Source: Oceanobacillus timonensis
GTDB lineage: Bacteria; Bacillota; Bacilli; Bacillales; Amphibacillaceae
Direction of reading: 5' to 3'
DNA length: 64,000 nt
Assembly: GCF_900166635.1 (NCBI RefSeq)
Contig: NZ_LT800497.1
Location: 391,984 to 455,983, forward strand
The position numbers and the translations under genes are program-made. How positions within the stretch are numbered: the stretch's first letter is position 1; each line of letters opens with the position of its first letter. Below are positions 36,139-45,007 of this stretch, one piece after another. Below the pieces are notes generated by a model. It was not told where the DNA came from. It saw nothing but the letters and a program-made list of their open reading frames with translations, and did no database searches.

Positions 36139-37329
36139 ATGTCAGCCCAGGCGCAAGCAGACTCGCAAAATGATAAGATTTTTTCACGAGACTTTCTATA
36201 TATTTGGATAGCGAACTTTTTTATTTTCTTAGGTTTTCAAATGACTATTCCCACTATACCATTATTTGTGAAAGACCTTGGCGGCAGTGATCAGATGGTG
36301 GGTATCATTGTAGGTATTTTTACATTTTCTGCTTTGTTAATACGCCCTTATGCCGGCCATGCGCTGGAAAGCAAGGGAAGAGGATTTGTTTATTTGATTG
36401 GATTAGGCATTTTTGTCCTGTCTGTAGGCGCTTTTGCATTTACAGCAAGTATTTTATTTTTAATTATTATTCGGATTATCCAGGGCGTCGGCTGGGGGTT
36501 TTCGACTACAGCCGGAGGGACAGTAGCAACAGACTTGATTCCGCCCCGTAAAAGAGGAGAGGGGATGGGTTATTTCGGTTTATCCGGAAATATTGCTCTA
36601 TCTTTCGGACCAAGTTTAGGGCTAACGTTAGCTGCCCTGATTTCATATCAGCAATTGTTCTTAATATGTGCACTCGGCGGCGTTATTGCTTTTCTTTTTG
36701 CCATGCGCATCCACTATAAAAAAGTGGACCCGGCACATTTGACGAAAGTAGCACGCTTTGATGTATTGGAGAAAAATGCATTACAACCATCGATTTTATT
36801 ATTTTTTATTACATTTGCTTTCGGTGGAATAGCTACATTTCTGCCGTTGCATGCGATAGAAAGAGGCGTAGAAGGGATTCAACTTTATTTCTTTATTTTT
36901 GCTGTATTTATCATGGTTTCCCGCCTTTTTTCGGGCAGACTATATGATAGAAAAGGCCATAAAGTAATTTTCCTGCCGGCCGTTGTGCTTATATTCCTGT
37001 CGATGCTTCTGTTAGCATGGCTGCCAAGCACGACCGTTTTATTAATAGCGGCAGCTTTATTTGGTCTCGGGTTTGGAGCGGTACAGCCGACATTACAAGC
37101 CTGGGCAGTCAACCGGGCTCCTGCAAACCGGAAAGGGATGGCGAATGCGACCTTCTTCTCCTGCTTTGACTTAGGAGTAGGAATAGGCGCTATTCTTTTC
37201 GGGCAAATTGCAGCAGCTTTTAACTATACATCTATTTATTTAACAGCAGCGGTTTCTATCATTATTTCGATGCTGATTTATATATTTACTGCCCTTGGAA
37301 AAACATCTGATAATGTAAAGGTGGGTTAA
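36139..37329 (+). CDS. MFS transporter
   Basis: A 396-residue major facilitator with 12 hydrophobic spans, close to the YwoG/YfkF drug-efflux-like group. The motif-A-like loop RPYAGHALESKGRG (about residues 64-77) and the antiporter-type region QGVGWGFSTTAGG are seen. Substrate unknown. The ATG at 36139 is favoured by AGAAGG upstream; a TTG at 36130 overlaps that site. The SNF2 helicase gene starts 5 bases after it, so the two are co-transcribed. Confidence 0.87.
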   Translation: MSAQAQADSQNDKIFSRDFLYIWIANFFIFLGFQMTIPTIPLFVKDLGGSDQMVGIIVGIFTFSALLIRPYAGHALESKGRGFVYLIGLGIFVLSVGAFAFTASILFLIIIRIIQGVGWGFSTTAGGTVATDLIPPRKRGEGMGYFGLSGNIALSFGPSLGLTLAALISYQQLFLICALGGVIAFLFAMRIHYKKVDPAHLTKVARFDVLEKNALQPSILLFFITFAFGGIATFLPLHAIERGVEGIQLYFFIFAVFIMVSRLFSGRLYDRKGHKVIFLPAVVLIFLSMLLLAWLPSTTVLLIAAALFGLGFGAVQPTLQAWAVNRAPANRKGMANATFFSCFDLGVGIGAILFGQIAAAFNYTSIYLTAAVSIIISMLIYIFTALGKTSDNVKVG

Positions 37330-37334
37330 TTGGT

Positions 37335-40300
37335 TTGAAACAAATAAAGGATATAAATATTAAAAATGCATTTCCTGACAAATTTTACCGCCGTGGATTA
37401 AATTATTTTAATAATAATAAAGTCCACGACCTGATGTACGATCAATTTAATGATACGTGGACGGCAACGGTACAAGGGACAGAAGATTACTTTGTAGAGA
37501 TAAATACAGATAGCTTACAGGAAGGATCCATTGATATGCAGTGTAATTGTCCTGCATATGAAACGTTCGGATATTGTAAGCATATTATAGCTGCGTTATT
37601 GGCGATACAGCGTTTTGAAAGGAATGATATCCGGCCTAAAGTGAATAATTATCGACTGAACCGGTTTATGGAAGCAATCAGGGGAACAAGAAACGTGACG
37701 GAGAATACTTCTTATCAACAGCCGGTAAAGGTGGAGTATATTGTTAGCTGGTCTTACCTGAAGCATCTGCAGATTGAGTGGAAAATTGGGGAGAAGCATC
37801 TTTATGTTGTGAAAAATGCAGCCGAATTCTTAGAGAATTATTTTAAAAAAAGAGAGCATTACTTCTCTAAGAAATTTACATTTCAGCCGGAGAAACATGT
37901 GATAGATGAAGCAGATCAGGAAATTTTTGAGTTGTTATATCAAGTAAGCAAAAGTGCAGAGGTATATGATTCATATAGTTATACACGAAGAAATAATGAA
38001 AGATACCTGACGATTCCGCCAGTACTGGCTAAAAACTTATTGTATAAATTAAAAGAACGGAAAACTTCCGTGAAAACACAACGGGAAGAGTATACAGACA
38101 TACAGATTGTAGATGGGGAACTTCCGTTTCAGTTTGACGTCATGAAAAACGAGCAGCATATATCGCTCCGGCTGCAGCAGGGAAATGCCATGACCTTTTT
38201 TCCAAACTATGATTTGTTATTTTTAGATGGTGTTTTCTATTTTCCAAAAAGAGAACAGATTCCAGTTTTAGAGGAGCTGGAAATGTTCCGTTTAGAGAAT
38301 ATTTACTTCGATGTGCCGACAGAACAGACAGATACGTTCCTCTCAGAGGTGATGCCTGCGCTTGAAACAGTTGGTGAGGTGCAGCTGGATGAGCGTATTG
38401 CGGAAGAAGTGATTAAGGAACCGCTGAAAGCGAAATGTTATTTGGAGTTACAAGATGACGTTATTATTGGACGCCTGGAATATCATTATGGAACGCATGT
38501 GATCGATCCTTTTCAAGGGAAAAAAGATTCTGATGTGATGCTGATCCGCGATGTGGATAAAGAACAGCTTATTATGCAGCATATCGAGGAAGCAGATTTT
38601 AAATATAACGGCAGAGAACTTTATATGTCAGTGGTGGATGAAGCAGATCTTTATTATTTCTTGTATAAGATTTTACCTGCATTGAACCAGGATGTGGAAT
38701 TGTTTTTATCCAGCGAGTTTAAGAAGCTGTTTTTTGATTATGAACCGCAGCCAAGCACCAGTGTCCGAATGGAAGGACAAAATAATTTATTGGAGATTGG
38801 TTTTTCTATCGACGGGGTAGATGATAACGAAATTAATCGTGTATTGCAGGCGGTGATTGAGAAGAAACGTTATTTCCGTTTGAATTCCGGGCAGATGCTG
38901 GATTTAGATACAGAAGAGTTTGCTTCCATCCAGAAATTTTTTGACGGATTGGGAATGGATAAAGAGGCCGTACAGAATGGGCAGGTACAGATGCCTGCAT
39001 ATCGCGGCGCCCAGCTGGATGAGCTGCTCGATACTAAAAAACAGTATGATTCGAATTTCAGGGAATTATTAAGTCATTTGAAGTCACCGGAAGAACAAGT
39101 GTATGAACTGCCTGAAAAGCTTCAGGCATCTTTGCGTACGTATCAAAAGGTTGGTTATCAATGGTTTAAATCATTAAGCGAATATCAATTTGGCGGTATT
39201 TTAGCAGATGATATGGGGCTGGGAAAGACGTTGCAAGCAATTGCTTATATCACTTCTGAAACAGAAGGAAATCCCGTCGGTCCACACTTGATTGTTGTAC
39301 CATCTTCTGTCGTGTACAACTGGAAAAATGAACTGGAAAAGTTTGCACCGCATTTAACGTCGGTTATTTTAACAGGACAGCCAATAGAGAGACATGAACG
39401 TATGGAAGGTTCGATGGAGAAAGATGTCTGGATTACTTCTTATGCGACATTGCGTCAGGATGTGGAATATTATCAGGATGTTCGCTTCCAGACGTTATTG
39501 TTGGATGAGGCGCAGTATATTAAAAATTACCAGACAAAAACATCCCAAGCGATTCGCACACTCCATGCAACCAGGCGATTTGCCTTAAGCGGTACACCGA
39601 TTGAAAATTCCATTAGTGAGCTTTGGTCAATTTTCCAGGTTATTTTACCCGGGTTGATGCCAGATCAAAAGACATTTAAACAAATGGATTCCAGTAAAGT
39701 TTCCGCGATTACAAAGCCGTTTATTCTGCGGCGTCTGAAGCGGGACGTGCTGAAAGAGCTGCCGGAGAAAATTGAGTCTGTTCATATTTCCGAGTTAACG
39801 GATGATCAGAAGGATTTGTATGTCGGTTACTTGAGAAAATTGCAGCAGGAAGCAGCGACATCGATGAAAGAAGATTCCTTTCAACAGAACAGGATGAAGA
39901 TCTTAGCGGGTCTCACGAGACTGCGCCAGATTTGCTGTCATCCTTCAACATTTGTGGAGAATTATGAAGGGAAATCCGGTAAGCTGGAGCAATTGATGGA
40001 AACAGTCGAGACAGCTATTAATAACGGAAAGCGGCTGCTTATTTTCTCCCAGTTCACAAGCATGCTGGAAATCATCAGCGGCCGGTTGGAGGAAGCCGGG
40101 TACGATTACTTTTATCTATCTGGCGACACACCTTCTAAAAACCGTGTCGAAATGAGCGAGCAATTTAATAACGGAGAGAAAGGTATATTTCTTATTTCGC
40201 TAAAAGCCGGCGGTACCGGTTTGAATCTGACAGGTGCGGATACGGTTGTTTTATATGATTTATGGTGGAATCCTGCTGTAGAAGACCAGGCTACTGGAAG

Positions 40301-40487
40301 GGCACACCGATTTGGCCAGAAAAATGTTGTGCAAGTCATTCGCCTGGTGACAGAAGGAACCATCGAAGAAAAAATATATGAACTGCAGCAGCAGAAACGG
40401 GAATTAATTGATCAGGTCATCCAGCCGGGAGAGACGATGCTTTCTTCCTTGAGTGAGGATGATATTAAAGAATTGTTGAGCTTGTAG
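37335..40487 (+). CDS. ywqA: SNF2-family helicase with SWIM zinc finger (YwqA-like)
   Basis: A 1050-residue DNA-dependent ATPase. An N-terminal SWIM zinc finger, C70-x-C72-x8-C81-x-H83, is followed by a long middle region and a C-terminal SNF2 motor (about residues 590-1045). Walker A is DDMGLGKT; the Walker B box is DEAQ rather than DEAH; motif V/VI region ends RAHRFGQK. The family remodels protein-DNA complexes; the bacterial role is largely unknown, with B. subtilis YwqA (about 920 residues) as relative. The TTG start follows AAAGGTGGG. It lies in an operon with an MFS pump, an unusual pairing. Confidence 0.9.
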   Translation: MKQIKDINIKNAFPDKFYRRGLNYFNNNKVHDLMYDQFNDTWTATVQGTEDYFVEINTDSLQEGSIDMQCNCPAYETFGYCKHIIAALLAIQRFERNDIRPKVNNYRLNRFMEAIRGTRNVTENTSYQQPVKVEYIVSWSYLKHLQIEWKIGEKHLYVVKNAAEFLENYFKKREHYFSKKFTFQPEKHVIDEADQEIFELLYQVSKSAEVYDSYSYTRRNNERYLTIPPVLAKNLLYKLKERKTSVKTQREEYTDIQIVDGELPFQFDVMKNEQHISLRLQQGNAMTFFPNYDLLFLDGVFYFPKREQIPVLEELEMFRLENIYFDVPTEQTDTFLSEVMPALETVGEVQLDERIAEEVIKEPLKAKCYLELQDDVIIGRLEYHYGTHVIDPFQGKKDSDVMLIRDVDKEQLIMQHIEEADFKYNGRELYMSVVDEADLYYFLYKILPALNQDVELFLSSEFKKLFFDYEPQPSTSVRMEGQNNLLEIGFSIDGVDDNEINRVLQAVIEKKRYFRLNSGQMLDLDTEEFASIQKFFDGLGMDKEAVQNGQVQMPAYRGAQLDELLDTKKQYDSNFRELLSHLKSPEEQVYELPEKLQASLRTYQKVGYQWFKSLSEYQFGGILADDMGLGKTLQAIAYITSETEGNPVGPHLIVVPSSVVYNWKNELEKFAPHLTSVILTGQPIERHERMEGSMEKDVWITSYATLRQDVEYYQDVRFQTLLLDEAQYIKNYQTKTSQAIRTLHATRRFALSGTPIENSISELWSIFQVILPGLMPDQKTFKQMDSSKVSAITKPFILRRLKRDVLKELPEKIESVHISELTDDQKDLYVGYLRKLQQEAATSMKEDSFQQNRMKILAGLTRLRQICCHPSTFVENYEGKSGKLEQLMETVETAINNGKRLLIFSQFTSMLEIISGRLEEAGYDYFYLSGDTPSKNRVEMSEQFNNGEKGIFLISLKAGGTGLNLTGADTVVLYDLWWNPAVEDQATGRAHRFGQKNVVQVIRLVTEGTIEEKIYELQQQKRELIDQVIQPGETMLSSLSEDDIKELLSL

Positions 40488-40497
40488 CATGATAAAC

Positions 40498-40526
40498 AAA
40501 AAAGACGGTTTAGACCGTCTTTTTTT
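40498..40526. terminator. Bidirectional terminator
   Basis: AAAAAAGACGGT pairs with ACCGTCTTTTTT across a three-base loop, between convergent genes. Confidence 0.92.
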
Positions 40527-40583
40527 AGGTTTAAGAAAGCATAAAATGTTTAAGTACCACGTTTTCTTTATTTCGTACATTCT

Positions 40584-41843
40584 TTAGTGATTTAAAATAA
40601 AAAGTTTTCTTGGTCTGCCCTTGGTGTATTGCCTCTCTTTGCCGGAAATTTTAATGATATCACCGGATAGCAATTTTTTGACAGTGCGCTCGGCACTGCG
40701 TTTGCTAATCCGGTAAAAAGCGGAAATATCATGAGACGAAAATGGTTCATTGTTCCGCTCTACAATAAATTGAATAAAAAGATAGGATAATTCATTGTTC
40801 AGACGGGCTTGATGCACCAGTGCATGAAGTAATTTATTCGTATCAATATTTTTTTGCCGGCCAATCGGGCCCATTTTTTCCTGATAGGCGTTAACCAGAT
40901 AGCAAAGGCTGGCTTGCTCATGGTAACAAGCTTCCAGGGCTAAATAAGCGTTTTTTTGGGAAGCAAGCGGGTTTACTCCCAGACCAAAAGCCAGACAGAC
41001 AGGACATCCTGCAAGTTCTTCTAATTCATAAAGAAGCGGAAAGGAACGATAGCTTTCCGTAATAACTTGAATCAGTTTGTTTGTTCCAATGATAAAATAA
41101 CCATTATCTTTATCCGGTAAAAGGATAGCATCATATTTTTCACAAAACTGATTCAGACGGTTTCTGACTTCCATATGCGTTGGCTGATGAATAGGGGCAG
41201 AATTCGTTTGTTTTAATCGAAAGATGCCCGTGATAACAGAATGAGAAGACTGATGTTTTTCCTCCCATGTTTGTACGATTTTTTCTAATGACTGGAAGAT
41301 ACATTTATCTGGTATGTGCATGCGATGAACGGGCAGCCCTTCTTGAAAGAGTTTGCTGTAGACGTCTCTTCTAGAGGTCAGGATGATATCTGTTTTTTGC
41401 TGAAAAAATAATTGCTTATGAAAATCCACCAGCTCTTGGGTACTTAACTGATCTTGCTTCTTATAGGAGGTGGAAATGAATTCGTATTCTGTCACCGCTA
41501 TTTCATGTGCGAACGCTGCCAGCTGGACATCTTCGGGATAATCCATTGACAGGCATTTTTTCTCAGAAAATTTTCCTGCATGCAAAGCAGATGATAGAAT
41601 GCTGTATTCATCATAATCAATATAAAAGATGGTTTGCTTATATTTTTGGTCTACATTTTCATGATAAGAATAATCCGTGAAAAGAAGTACATCACACATC
41701 ATAGCTCCCGCTGTTTGATTCCATGTATCATCCGGTCCGGTTAATATAAAAGGAAGAACATCGATAGATGGGAGCTGTTTGGCTATTTCTTGTACTCTGT
41801 GCACGATCTTTTTTTCTCCATATACCCCTAGTTTGATAGTCAT
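40584..41843 (-). CDS. Uncharacterised winged-helix regulator with nucleotide-binding-like middle domain
   Basis: A 419-residue soluble protein whose family I do not recognise. Residues 1-110 look like a receiver-like alpha/beta domain (IKLGVYGEKKIV... then VLLFTDYSY). Residues about 205-325 resemble a degenerate GGDEF or GTP cyclohydrolase III-like fold (VITGIFRLKQ, then DNGYFIIGTN, then CLAFGLG). Residues 345-419 are a winged helix: SSHDISAFYRISKRSAERTV is the recognition segment and KGRPRKLF the wing. It lies downstream of a beta-lactamase-fold gene on the same strand, 155 bases away, and may regulate it. AAGGGGG precedes the start. Confidence 0.55.
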   Translation of the reverse strand: MTIKLGVYGEKKIVHRVQEIAKQLPSIDVLPFILTGPDDTWNQTAGAMMCDVLLFTDYSYHENVDQKYKQTIFYIDYDEYSILSSALHAGKFSEKKCLSMDYPEDVQLAAFAHEIAVTEYEFISTSYKKQDQLSTQELVDFHKQLFFQQKTDIILTSRRDVYSKLFQEGLPVHRMHIPDKCIFQSLEKIVQTWEEKHQSSHSVITGIFRLKQTNSAPIHQPTHMEVRNRLNQFCEKYDAILLPDKDNGYFIIGTNKLIQVITESYRSFPLLYELEELAGCPVCLAFGLGVNPLASQKNAYLALEACYHEQASLCYLVNAYQEKMGPIGRQKNIDTNKLLHALVHQARLNNELSYLFIQFIVERNNEPFSSHDISAFYRISKRSAERTVKKLLSGDIIKISGKERQYTKGRPRKLFILNH

Positions 41844-41998
41844 TTATTTCCCCCTTTTTTAATGGATGGTATCGCAGTGTAATACGCTGTAAAACGCTTA
41901 TTTCAAAAAAGAAGAAGCGCGAACATTTTAAGCGGGAAACCAACAGCCAAATATGAAACGATTTGCTCTCCTTTATTGAAAAAGAGAGACATTGCTGC

Positions 41999-42790
41999 TT
42001 ACCCTTTTAAATAATGATAGATATGTAATCCTGTTTTTTGATGAAATTGCTGTCCATGTCCGTTATTTGTCCAGCCTTCTGTAAGTACAACAGCTTTGAG
42101 AAGTTTATCTGCTGTTTGAAATATAGCGGCATCATGTTCTGCTCTGTTCAGTTCTCCTGTTTTATGAAATGCCCTGATAGTATGATCATAGGAAGTGTAG
42201 GCAGTCAGTTTATTATTTAATTGCTGGTTTCCCAGGATAGTTAACATTTTTTCTTGTGCGTACGATGACAGGATGTCATTTGGTTCCGTAAAGAAATCAA
42301 GCAGGTGCATCACATCATAGCAGGTTGTCTTATTCTCGAGACCATGTTTGATAGCTTCTTCATCCATCAGTTTTCGCTCTAATGTTGTCTGTTTACAACC
42401 TATTGTTTGAATAAATACATGTATGTTATCCAATCCGATATAATCTATCAATACGTTTGTTGCGGTATTGTCCGAGACAATAATCATTAATTCAAGCAGC
42501 TGCTGATATGTATACGTCTGTTTATCAGATAAGTAAGGAATAACCCCTGCACCGCCTGCCATATCAGAAGAAGAGATACAGACCTGTCTGGATAAATCAA
42601 GATTTCCTTTTTCTTCTTCATAATAGGCAGCAGCAAGAATAAACAGTTTAATAATGCTGGCTGCACGCACCTCTTCTTTGTGATGAAAAGCGATTTCTTC
42701 GTCACCTGCACGTATGAAATAACAAATCTTTATTGGTGGTAACGGCTTGATAGAATCAATGGCATGCTTTAACAAAGTAAGGGGAAACAT
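41999..42790 (-). CDS. Class A beta-lactamase-fold serine hydrolase without signal peptide
   Basis: A 263-residue protein with every class A beta-lactamase landmark: S45-x-x-K48 (ASIIKLF), S106-D107-N108 (SDN), Glu138 in TTLERKLMD, and K210-T-G. No signal peptide is visible from the ATG at 42790, which has an excellent ribosome site (AGAGGTGAT). Class A enzymes normally act outside the membrane, so this is either cytoplasmic, exported another way, or a non-lactamase esterase or amidase. The C-terminal TEGWTNNGHG replaces the usual RIG-type end. An upstream ATG at 42904 would give a hydrophobic extension but has no ribosome site. It is upstream of an unusual regulator. Confidence 0.75.
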   Translation of the reverse strand: MFPLTLLKHAIDSIKPLPPIKICYFIRAGDEEIAFHHKEEVRAASIIKLFILAAAYYEEEKGNLDLSRQVCISSSDMAGGAGVIPYLSDKQTYTYQQLLELMIIVSDNTATNVLIDYIGLDNIHVFIQTIGCKQTTLERKLMDEEAIKHGLENKTTCYDVMHLLDFFTEPNDILSSYAQEKMLTILGNQQLNNKLTAYTSYDHTIRAFHKTGELNRAEHDAAIFQTADKLLKAVVLTEGWTNNGHGQQFHQKTGLHIYHYLKG

Positions 42791-42944
42791 GTTATCACCT
42801 CTTAATGAAGAATGGATAATTATAATATTAGGCATATTCAAAAAATAGTCAAGCAATACAAATAAAGCGAGACTTCCTTCAATGGAGAATACTTTCATCT
42901 CCACTGATAAGGGAACAAAGGCTGCGGTCGTGATGTCGTAGGAC

Positions 42945-43180
42945 TGGGACTGGGGCGAGTAAGCGCAGCCCCAGTGGGAAGACCCCGCAGGAAAAAAGCG
43001 AACTTCTTTTTTTACCCGCGGGGCATAAGAGCGACTTTAGCTCTGTCTGCGCCTTTCGGCTTGCCAATCGCTAAGTCTCCTTTACCGAGGAGGAGTGAGC
43101 TCGGGGCCCGCGGAAAGCGGAGTGTTTTTCCGTAGCGGCCATATTAACCTGACAACATTGCTGCGCTTACTCGCCCCAGC
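42945..43180. repeat. Mosaic palindromic intergenic repeat, copy 4 (reverse orientation)
   Basis: Read on the minus strand it begins with GGGGCGAGTAAGCGCAGC and AATGTTGTCAGGTTAA (right edge near 43144-43159). It shows the CGCTTTCCGCGGGCCCCGAGCTC core, and the other end is altered by about 70 extra bases (43025-43085). The gap 42791-43388 otherwise holds only the TAXI-gene upstream region. Confidence 0.75.
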
Positions 43181-43388
43181 CAATTACACTGCGATAAAAG
43201 ACCTGGATATGCAGGTGGGATGACTTTTTACAATACAAACAACATATATTAGGGGTTGGAAATGATAAAATATTTTCATATTTTAAAATGTAATCGTTTC
43301 CCGTTTTAAGAATAATTTGACGGATATGTTACTTATATTGTAAAATTGTTTCAAGTACTTTACTTTATTGTAATAAGGGGGATTTTAG

Positions 43389-44372
43389 ATGAAAAAGAAG
43401 TGGTTAAGCCCGCTCGCACTTATTTTTGCAGTATTGTTATTTTTAGCAGCCTGTGGAGGCGATGACAGTGAAGGCGGTGAAGAGGCTGGAGATCCAAGCA
43501 CAGATCCGGAAATGATTCAAATCGCTACTGGCGGGACAAGTGGAACCTATTATCCGCTTGGAGGGGAAATGGCTTCCATTATTTCTGATAATACAGATGT
43601 ATCAGCTGATGCTATTTCTTCCAATGCTTCTGCAGAAAATGTGCTGTCTTTAGAAAATGGTGATATAGAAATTGCTTTTGTACAAACAGATGTGGTAGCA
43701 CATGGCGTTGAAGGAATTAATGCTTTTGAAGATGAAACTGTAGAAAATGTACAGGCAATGGGATCTTTATACCCGGAGACGATTCAAATTGTAACAACAG
43801 ATGATACTGGAATCGAGTCTGTGGAAGATCTTGAAGGAATGACCGTTTCTGTCGGTGCTCCTGGTTCAGGAACATACATTAACGCAGAGCAGATTTTAGA
43901 AGTACATGGCATGTCAATAGACGACATTGATGCACAGAATCTGGATTTTGATGAATCTACTGGTGGTATCCAAGACGGTAACATTGATGCTGCGTTTATA
44001 ACAGCTGGAACGCCGACTGGTGCAGTGGAAGGGTTGACCGCTTCTGTAGATGTCTCTATTGTTCCGCTTGAACAAGATAAAATTGATGAGCTTATCGATG
44101 CATATCCTTATTATGCTGAAGATACGGTTGAGGAAGGCACTTATGGGTTGGATGAAGACGTGGGGACAGTTGCAGTATTGGCAGCGTTGGCAGTGAATAG
44201 CTCTTTGTCGGAAGACCTTGTTTACGAAATGACAAAAGCCATCTATGAAAATGCTGAAGGAATGGCGCATGATAAAGCGTCCTTTATTACACCAGATTCT
44301 GCATTAGAAGGAATTGATATCGAGGTGCATCCTGGTGCGCAGAAATACTTTGATGAAGAGGGTATTGAATAA
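43389..44372 (+). CDS. TAXI-type TRAP transporter substrate-binding lipoprotein
   Basis: A 327-residue lipoprotein. Signal peptide with lipobox LAAC (Cys at about residue 22) and an acidic linker (GGDDSEGGEEAGD). The TAXI family opening IQIATGGTSGTYYPLGG follows (about 45-61), then the EIAFVQTDV segment. It captures an organic anion, often glutamate or a dicarboxylate in this family, outside the cell and hands it to the TRAP permease encoded downstream. The protein is strongly acidic, in keeping with a salt-adapted host. AAGGGGG precedes the start. Confidence 0.9.
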   Translation: MKKKWLSPLALIFAVLLFLAACGGDDSEGGEEAGDPSTDPEMIQIATGGTSGTYYPLGGEMASIISDNTDVSADAISSNASAENVLSLENGDIEIAFVQTDVVAHGVEGINAFEDETVENVQAMGSLYPETIQIVTTDDTGIESVEDLEGMTVSVGAPGSGTYINAEQILEVHGMSIDDIDAQNLDFDESTGGIQDGNIDAAFITAGTPTGAVEGLTASVDVSIVPLEQDKIDELIDAYPYYAEDTVEEGTYGLDEDVGTVAVLAALAVNSSLSEDLVYEMTKAIYENAEGMAHDKASFITPDSALEGIDIEVHPGAQKYFDEEGIE

Positions 44373-44385
44373 TTAAAAGGAATAC

Positions 44386-44432
44386 AGCCGGCTCCACCCA
44401 GAAACTGCAGGGATAGGCTGCCGGCTTTTTTT
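44386..44432 (+). terminator. Terminator or attenuator after the TAXI gene
   Basis: AGCCGGC (44386-44392) pairs with GCCGGCT (44420-44426), followed by TTTTTTT. It lies inside the transporter operon, so it probably reduces read-through and favours excess binding protein. Confidence 0.75.
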
Positions 44433-44464
44433 AAATGAAGTTTGTAAAATTAGGTGATGCTAAA

Positions 44465-45007
44465 ATGCGGAGAAAGTGGGTAAAAACCCTTCTTTTATTC
44501 CTTTTAATTGGAGGAGGAATTGGACTAGGCGTGAATTATCCGATTCAGACAGCGTTGGTTTTTAACGAAGGTGAATCAGGAGAATTCACGGCTTTTTTAC
44601 CTTTGAAAGAAAATGATCATTTCTCAATTACTTTCACCCACTCCATTCATTTAACAGATGTTGTGGAGAAATATAGAGTAACAGAGGATTTTATGATAGA
44701 GCAATACGAAATTATTTATGAAGAATTCGGTGTGGGTATGCCGAATAATGCAGGTGAAGGGGAAGAATTTGTCTATGAGGATGGGAAATATCATATAAAA
44801 AATATGGAACATCAATTTGAATCGATAAACATCCGTAATGGAAAAGTTGTTTCCAATCATCGTTTAGCTTGGATGGATAAAAAACAAGTCAAGGAATGTT
44901 GTGAAGTCCCTTTTAATGATTATTTTGTGCCTGGAGATTGGTATAAAGTGAAAATAGATAAGATAACATTGCTTGATTATTGGAAAGGAGAGAGGATCAG
45001 TGAGTGA
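44465..45007 (+). CDS. DUF1850 TRAP-associated protein
   Basis: A 180-residue protein with one N-terminal membrane span (about residues 8-27) and an extracytoplasmic domain. FSITFTHSIHLTDVVEKYRV is the DUF1850 hallmark region. DUF1850 proteins occur almost only between TAXI binding proteins and fused TRAP permeases, as here. Role unknown. The ATG at 44465 is favoured by AGGTGAT six bases upstream over an ATG at 44435. It overlaps the permease gene by 8 bases. Confidence 0.85.
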   Translation: MRRKWVKTLLLFLLIGGGIGLGVNYPIQTALVFNEGESGEFTAFLPLKENDHFSITFTHSIHLTDVVEKYRVTEDFMIEQYEIIYEEFGVGMPNNAGEGEEFVYEDGKYHIKNMEHQFESINIRNGKVVSNHRLAWMDKKQVKECCEVPFNDYFVPGDWYKVKIDKITLLDYWKGERISE

